Assembly: GCA_019090565.1 (NCBI GenBank)
Contig: JAHRVS010000037.1
Span: 1-10,623, forward strand
Length of the DNA: 10,623 bases
DNA from: Gammaproteobacteria bacterium
GTDB taxonomy: Bacteria > Pseudomonadota > Gammaproteobacteria > Pseudomonadales > UBA3067
Reading direction: 5' to 3'
Position numbers and translations under genes: made by a program
Shown: one piece after another, positions 6,348-10,623 of the stretch
Layout of the letters: every line of letters begins with the position of its first letter
Numbering within the stretch: position 1 is the stretch's first letter
The notes under the pieces: model-generated
What the model was told of the DNA's origin: nothing
What the model saw: only the letters and a program-made list of their open reading frames with translations
Database searches by the model: none

Positions 6348-7895
6348 TTGAAAAAACGCAAACCCCACGTACTTGTCATTCTCGACGGCTTTGGTTACAG
6401 AAAAGAAAAGAACGCTAACGCCATTCAAAATGCCAATACCCCCTTTTTCGATAGCTTGCTGAACACCCGCCCTCATACCTTAATCCACACTTCTGGCGCT
6501 CACGTAGGCTTGCCTGATGGGCAGATGGGAAACTCCGAAGTCGGCCATATGAACCTTGGTGCGGGCAGAGTGGTTTACCAAAACTTCACCCGTATTTCCA
6601 AATCCATCACCGATGGTGATTTCTTTAAAAACCCGACCCTATGCAATAGCATTGACGATGTAGTAAAGGCAGATAAGACCCTGCATATTATGGGCTTAGC
6701 CTCGCCTGGCGGCGTCCATAGCCACGATGAACACATCCACGCCACCATCAAGCTTGCAAAAAACCGTGGTGCTAAAAAAGTCATGTTTCACGCCTTTCTT
6801 GACGGCAGAGACACCCCTCCGCGCAGCGCAGAAGCCTCCCTCGCCAAAATTGACCGGCAACTAAAAACCGAGGGCATTGGCCATATCGCGTCCATTGTCG
6901 GGCGTTATTATGCCATGGACCGTGATAACCGCTGGGATCGCATCAAACTTGCCTATGATTTAATTGTAGAGGGCGTCGCCGACTATCGCGCCAATGATGC
7001 ACTTTGCGCTCTTGATGCTGCCTACAAGCGAGATGAAAACGACGAGTTTGTAATGCCCACCCTCATTAAAACTGAGCAAGAAGCACTGAAGGACGTCACC
7101 GTACAAGACGGAGACGGCGTTGTATTTATTAATTTTCGCGCTGACCGTGGCCGTGAACTTAGCCAAGCTTTTACTGAAGGTAGCGCTTCTTTTGAGCGCA
7201 AGCAAAAACCAGCGCTTTCCTCTTTTATCACCCTCACTCAATATGCAGAGAGTATTGATGCACAAGTAGCATTCCCTCCCGTCCCGCTCAAAAATGTACT
7301 CGGCGAATTCCTGTCCAAAACGAACAAAACGCAACTGCGCCTAGCCGAAACCGAGAAATATGCCCACGTCACCTTCTTCTTTAGCGGGGGCAGAGAGCAA
7401 CCTTTTGATGGGGAAGACCGCATTTTGATCAAGTCGCCCGATGTGGCCACCTATGACCTACAGCCCCAAATGAGTGCACCGGAAGTCACCGAACAACTGA
7501 TCGATGCCATTGAACAAGGCCATCATGACCTCATTATCTGTAATTATGCCAATGGGGACATGGTCGGCCACACCGGGAATTATGATGCTGCAATAAAAGC
7601 CATTGAAGCCCTTGATGAATGTTTAAAGCGCATAGAGCACGCCATTGTACGCAGCGGTGGGGAATGCCTCATTACTGCAGACCACGGCAATGCAGAAAAA
7701 ATGACAGACAGCCAAACCGGTCAAGCTCACACCTCTCATACCAATGGCCCAGTCCCTCTCATTCACATAGGAAGCCCTGCTACATTGAGTGATGGCGGCT
7801 CCCTTTCAGATATTGCTCCAACTCTCCTACACATGATGGACGAAAGAGTCCCTGAAGAGATGAGTGGTCATAGTTTAATCGAATATATACCGTAG
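6348..7895 (+). CDS. gpmI: 2,3-bisphosphoglycerate-independent phosphoglycerate mutase
   Basis: GpmI interconverts 3- and 2-phosphoglycerate in glycolysis and gluconeogenesis, using two Mn ions and a phosphoserine intermediate rather than a bisphosphoglycerate cofactor. The chosen start gives 515 residues, matching the family (E. coli GpmM 514). It is the TTG at 6348 because GAGG lies about seven bases upstream and because MKKRKPHVLVILDGFGYR aligns with known N-termini; an in-frame TTG at 6321 would add nine unlikely residues. Catalytic and metal-binding segments are ILDGFG (Asp13), the nucleophile Ser63 in QMGNSEVGH, FLDGRDTPPRSA, RYYAMDRDNRWDR, TEKYAHVTFFFSGG, CNYANGDMVGHTG and ITADHGNAE. 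It is the first gene of a rightward cluster, with only 19 bases before envC, and is divergent from yibN as in E. coli. Confidence 0.97.
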   Translation: MKKRKPHVLVILDGFGYRKEKNANAIQNANTPFFDSLLNTRPHTLIHTSGAHVGLPDGQMGNSEVGHMNLGAGRVVYQNFTRISKSITDGDFFKNPTLCNSIDDVVKADKTLHIMGLASPGGVHSHDEHIHATIKLAKNRGAKKVMFHAFLDGRDTPPRSAEASLAKIDRQLKTEGIGHIASIVGRYYAMDRDNRWDRIKLAYDLIVEGVADYRANDALCALDAAYKRDENDEFVMPTLIKTEQEALKDVTVQDGDGVVFINFRADRGRELSQAFTEGSASFERKQKPALSSFITLTQYAESIDAQVAFPPVPLKNVLGEFLSKTNKTQLRLAETEKYAHVTFFFSGGREQPFDGEDRILIKSPDVATYDLQPQMSAPEVTEQLIDAIEQGHHDLIICNYANGDMVGHTGNYDAAIKAIEALDECLKRIEHAIVRSGGECLITADHGNAEKMTDSQTGQAHTSHTNGPVPLIHIGSPATLSDGGSLSDIAPTLLHMMDERVPEEMSGHSLIEYIP

Positions 7896-7914
7896 CTTTT
7901 ACAGCCCCACGCCT

Positions 7915-9081
7915 ATGTTTCCTTCAACATCAAAGCACCCCCTATCCTTAGCGCTACTTTGTGTAGTGCTCTCACTGCCTTTTTTTACGCATGCAAACAC
8001 CACTAAAGGAGAGATTTCCAGTACAAAAACAAAACTAGAGAATATTAAAACAGGCATTGGGTCACTGCTGAACAAAATAAAAACCAGCAAAAGCAACTAC
8101 CAGCAGCTACAAAACAGCCTCAAAAAACACGACAAAAACATTTCGACTATAGCAATCAAAATTCGCCGCAATCAAAAAGCGATAGCTTCTCAGAAGAACC
8201 GCATAGCCACACTCATAGAGCACGTTTCACAACTGAACACCTCCCTCCAAAACAGCAAAGAAAGAATGATCAAGGAGCTCCAGGAGCTTCATCGTCATGG
8301 AAGCACCAACCCCACGAAGCTATTTATCAATATGGAAGATCCATCTTCACTACCTCGTAACATCTACTATCAAGAGCAAATCCAAAAAGCCCGCAATAAA
8401 AAGCACGCTGAAATTTCAGAAACCCAACACAAACTCAAAGGCCAGCAGCACCAACTAAGCAAAGACCAACAAAAATTAAGCAAACTGCAGCAAGACCTTA
8501 CCGAGAAAAAAGCCAGCCTTGATCAGAAGCAAAAACAAAGAAAGATAACCTTAGCAAAATTAAAGAAACATATTCAATCCGATGGAGAAAAGTTAAAAAA
8601 GCGCCGCGATGAAGCGTCCAAGCTTAGCGCCCTCATCGCTCAGCTCAACCAAAAACTCAAAGACGAGAATAAAGACGGCAGGCACTTCCTTCAACAGGGC
8701 GGCAAGTTGAAATGGCCAACCAAAGGAAAAATCATCAGACACTTCAACCAAAAGCGCTCTGACAATAGCCAACTTTTATGGCAGGGCGTGGTCATAAGAG
8801 GGCATGAAGGGCAACGCGTCAATGCCATATACCCAGGAACCGTCGTCTATGCCGACTGGCTAACTGGTTTTGGTAACCTTTTGATGATCGACCATGGCGG
8901 CGGCTACATGAGCCTTTATGGCCACAATCAAAGTTTATTAAAAACCCCTGGCGAGAAGGTGAAGCTCGGAGAGCAAGTGGCAACGCTTGGCAATAGTGGC
9001 GGGGAACTTGAAAATGCGCTTTACTTTGAGATTCGACACAGGAATAGACCCGTCAACCCCTCACGTTGGTGCCAACATTAA
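7915..9081 (+). CDS. envC: Murein hydrolase activator EnvC (degenerate LytM/M23 protein)
   Basis: EnvC is a periplasmic divisome-associated protein that activates the amidases AmiA/AmiB at the septum under FtsEX control. The 388-residue protein has a signal peptide (hydrophobic residues ~10-24, cleavage after THA at about 27). A long Lys/Gln-rich coiled coil follows (~30-245), the part that in E. coli contacts FtsX. The C-terminal M23-like domain runs from about 262 to 388. The zinc ligands of active LytM enzymes are lost: the HxGxD position reads W289-Q-G-V-V293 and the HLH position reads A368-L-Y370, while the fold signature (GVVIRGHEGQRVNAIYPGTVVYADWLTGFG, MSLYGHNQS, YFEIRHRNRPVNPSRW) is kept. 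This fits an amidase activator rather than an endopeptidase. It follows gpmI by 19 bases without an obvious Shine-Dalgarno. Confidence 0.95.
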   Translation: MFPSTSKHPLSLALLCVVLSLPFFTHANTTKGEISSTKTKLENIKTGIGSLLNKIKTSKSNYQQLQNSLKKHDKNISTIAIKIRRNQKAIASQKNRIATLIEHVSQLNTSLQNSKERMIKELQELHRHGSTNPTKLFINMEDPSSLPRNIYYQEQIQKARNKKHAEISETQHKLKGQQHQLSKDQQKLSKLQQDLTEKKASLDQKQKQRKITLAKLKKHIQSDGEKLKKRRDEASKLSALIAQLNQKLKDENKDGRHFLQQGGKLKWPTKGKIIRHFNQKRSDNSQLLWQGVVIRGHEGQRVNAIYPGTVVYADWLTGFGNLLMIDHGGGYMSLYGHNQSLLKTPGEKVKLGEQVATLGNSGGELENALYFEIRHRNRPVNPSRWCQH

Positions 9082-9183
9082 TATGCAATACCTCTACCCC
9101 TAGGTCCGCCACCAACTTTGATGACCTTTTCTTTTAATGTACGCCCATAGCCCCTTGCGATCAACGCTGGCTCGGAGAATGAA

Positions 9184-10491
9184 ATGCAACAATTAAAATT
9201 AAATTGCGGGCCTACTTGGAAATGGATCGGCTTAATCCTCTGCCTCAGTAGCCCATTTTCCTTTGCCGAATCAATCGTCGAGGTACCTCAAAAAGCTGCC
9301 CTTCCTTTAGAGGAGCTGCGCGCCTTCACCGAAGTCCTTGATCGAATCAAACAATCCTATGTAGAACCTATTTCCGACAAGGAGTTGCTTGAAAGCGCTA
9401 TCACAGGAATGCTATCCGAGCTCGATCCTCATTCTTCCTATTTAAAACCACAGGCATTTAAAAACCTACGTGAACATACCTCCGGAGAGTTTGGTGGCTT
9501 AGGGATCGAGGTCGGCATGGAAAATGGTCTCGTAAAAGTCATTTCCCCCATCGATGATACCCCTGCACACAAAGCAGGCATAAAGGCCGGTGACTTAATT
9601 ATCAAGCTTAACGAAACCCCAGTAAAAGGCCTCTCGCTCTCCGAAGCCATTAAAAAAATGCGTGGAAAAAATGGCACGAAAATAATGCTCACCATCATTC
9701 GCGAAAACCTCTCTGAGCCCCTAGAAATTGCGATAACCCGAGCAAATATAAAAGTCAGGAGCGTTAGGTACAAAACCCTTATACCCGGTTTCGGCTACCT
9801 GCGTATATCTCAATTCCAAGTAAATACTGGCAAAGACCTAGCCTCAGCGATCAGTAAACTAATAGAGAAAAACACAAAACTAAAAGGGCTCATTGTTGAC
9901 CTTCGCAATAATCCCGGCGGAGTGCTCCAGGCAGCGGTAGATGTCTCAAATACCTTCCTCAACGAAGGACTCATAGTCTATACCCAGGGTCGGCTCGAAG
10001 GCTCCGAGATCAAATATTCTGCAACGCCGGACACGCTTGCTAACAATGTCCCGATCGTCATCCTGGTAAATAGTGGGTCAGCATCCGCATCTGAAATTGT
10101 CGCTGGTGCGCTTCAAGATCATAAACGCGCGCTGATAGTTGGCGTACAAACTTTCGGCAAGGGCTCCGTACAAACTATTTTGCCCTTACCAAATAACCGC
10201 GCCATTAAACTCACTACCGCACGCTACTACACCCCAAAAGGGCGCAGCATTCAAGCGCAAGGAATCGTTCCCGACATAATTGTAGATATCGCAAAGTTAA
10301 CAAAAATTGAGCAGCCTCTACGATACAAAGAGTCAGACTTAGAAGGTCACCTTGAAAATGAAAACGGTAAAAAATCAACATCAAAAAATGAAAAGTCCGA
10401 AGCGGAAATAGAGCGATTGCTTGCAAAAGACTACCAGCTAAATGAAGCGCTCAACATCCTGAAAGGTGTCAGTTTAATTCAGCAGCATTAA
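9184..10491 (+). CDS. ctpA: Periplasmic carboxy-terminal processing protease (S41, PDZ)
   Basis: CtpA-type S41 proteases cleave exported proteins near their C-termini. In Pseudomonas aeruginosa the CtpA protease degrades cell-wall cross-link endopeptidases together with a lipoprotein partner. The 435-residue protein has a signal peptide (hydrophobic ~14-27, cleavage after SFA at about 28) and an N-terminal helical region (43-95, including SELDPHSSYL). A PDZ domain follows (~100-185; GEFGGLGIEV, AHKAGIKAGDLIIKLNETPVKG), then the S41 catalytic domain. The Ser-Lys dyad lies in NSGSASASEIVAGAL, with the nucleophile within 299-303 and most likely S301, and in TFGKGSVQ (K326). The tail past ~370 is charged and low in complexity. 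GGAG seven bases before the ATG sets the start. It lies 102 bases after envC, the order seen in Pseudomonas. Confidence 0.96.
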   Translation: MQQLKLNCGPTWKWIGLILCLSSPFSFAESIVEVPQKAALPLEELRAFTEVLDRIKQSYVEPISDKELLESAITGMLSELDPHSSYLKPQAFKNLREHTSGEFGGLGIEVGMENGLVKVISPIDDTPAHKAGIKAGDLIIKLNETPVKGLSLSEAIKKMRGKNGTKIMLTIIRENLSEPLEIAITRANIKVRSVRYKTLIPGFGYLRISQFQVNTGKDLASAISKLIEKNTKLKGLIVDLRNNPGGVLQAAVDVSNTFLNEGLIVYTQGRLEGSEIKYSATPDTLANNVPIVILVNSGSASASEIVAGALQDHKRALIVGVQTFGKGSVQTILPLPNNRAIKLTTARYYTPKGRSIQAQGIVPDIIVDIAKLTKIEQPLRYKESDLEGHLENENGKKSTSKNEKSEAEIERLLAKDYQLNEALNILKGVSLIQQH

Positions 10492-10520
10492 TAACTGCTT
10501 CATTCTGAAAATGGTCAGTG

Positions 10521-10544
10521 AAGCTTGCAGCTTTAATTTAAAGC
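10521..10544. repeat. Two overlapping small palindromes after ctpA
   Basis: AAGCT (10521-10525) pairs with AGCTT (10529-10533) around a 3-base loop and is followed by TTAATTT, a weak candidate terminator for ctpA. Overlapping it, bases 10530-10544 form a perfect 15-base palindrome, GCTTTAA-T-TTAAAGC. This could equally sit just past the 3' end of the 5S-like sequence on the - strand. Stems are short and AT-rich, so a terminator role is tentative. Confidence 0.35.
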
Positions 10545-10575
10545 CTGACAATGACCTACTCTCTCATGGGGGTGA
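10543..10575 (-). rRNA. Sequence resembling the 3' end of 5S rRNA (fragment or divergent copy)
   Basis: Read on the - strand, this stretch runs CCCCCATGAGAGAGTAGG and then GTCATTGTCAGGC. This closely matches the last ~30 nt of gammaproteobacterial 5S rRNA (typically CCCCATGNGAGAGTAGG followed by the 3' strand of helix I). The match weakens upstream. The GTGTGG of helix IV is present, but the conserved loop E/helix V text (CGCCGATGGTAGT) and the CTCAGAAGTGAAACG element expected within the remaining ~50 bases are not visible. It is therefore either a truncated 5S tail, a 5S gene interrupted by other sequence, or a chance-preserved repeat. The comparison is from memory of 5S sequences, without alignment software. 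Confidence 0.5.
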
Positions 10576-10576
10576 A

Positions 10577-10611
10577 GCCACACGCTTTGATTGCCCGGCA
10601 ATCTGTGTGGC
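10577..10611. repeat. 35-nt imperfect palindrome next to the 5S-like tail
   Basis: GCCACAC (10577-10583) pairs with GTGTGGC (10605-10611). Inside it, GATTGCC (10589-10595) pairs with GGCAATC (10597-10603), with five unpaired bases on one side and one on the other. The hairpin sits where the body of 5S rRNA should begin. It is followed by GGCGTAACGCC (10610-10620), another short palindrome. The origin is unknown; it may be a repeat-element end, or a structured RNA if transcribed. Confidence 0.6.
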
Positions 10612-10623
10612 GTAACGCCGGCA

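Noticed and set aside
6960..7334. Long antisense open frame (124 codons) inside gpmI
   Set aside because: No ribosome binding site or family pattern is seen, and it is fully contained in a well-conserved gene on the other strand.
7915..9081. EnvC as an active M23 zinc endopeptidase
   Set aside because: The HxGxD and HLH ligand positions read WQGVV and ALY, so the metal site is gone.
9082..9183. Promoter or terminator between envC and ctpA
   Set aside because: TTGATG at 9118 has no -10 at 16-18 bases, and no hairpin with a T-run is present. Nothing could be supported beyond the ctpA ribosome binding site.

Overview
The window looks like ordinary core chromosome of a gammaproteobacterium of moderate GC. 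The gene order glnA - DUF4124 gene - ntrB - ntrC - trmL // secB - grxC - yibN // gpmI - envC - ctpA closely follows the arrangement I know from Pseudomonas and related marine gammaproteobacteria, and the yibN-grxC-secB / gpmI-envC part is also shared with E. coli. All protein identities come from reading motifs in the translations. No search was run, so I do not name a genus.

Left part (1-4886, all on +): the 3' three quarters of glnA (glutamine synthetase) end at a strong intrinsic terminator. A small exported DUF4124 protein follows, then a 212-base gap, then ntrB and ntrC separated by one base, then trmL (tRNA wobble 2'-O-methyltransferase). NtrB/NtrC is the two-component pair that senses nitrogen status through PII and drives sigma-54 promoters such as that of glnA, so the product and its regulator sit side by side. 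The adenylylatable tyrosine of GlnA is present, so both covalent and transcriptional control are expected.

Middle part (4954-6183, all on -): yibN (membrane-anchored rhodanese), grxC (glutaredoxin 3) and secB (export chaperone) form a compact operon read leftwards. It converges on trmL across an inverted repeat. A perfect TATAAT lies upstream of yibN in the divergent spacer shared with gpmI.

Right part (6348-10491, all on +): gpmI (cofactor-independent phosphoglycerate mutase, TTG start), envC (amidase activator with a degenerate LytM domain) and ctpA (S41 PDZ protease) form a probable cluster. The last two act on cell-wall hydrolysis and envelope protein turnover.

The least ordinary stretch is the last ~125 bases. 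After ctpA there are two small overlapping palindromes. Then, on the - strand, comes a sequence closely resembling the last ~30 nt of a gammaproteobacterial 5S rRNA. It passes into a 35-nt imperfect palindrome instead of normal 5S sequence before the window stops. I see no mobile-element ORF, tRNA, CRISPR array or defence system. Apart from the 5S-like tail, the oddities are single-residue variants: a CGFC glutaredoxin active site and a Gln in the NtrC Walker A motif.
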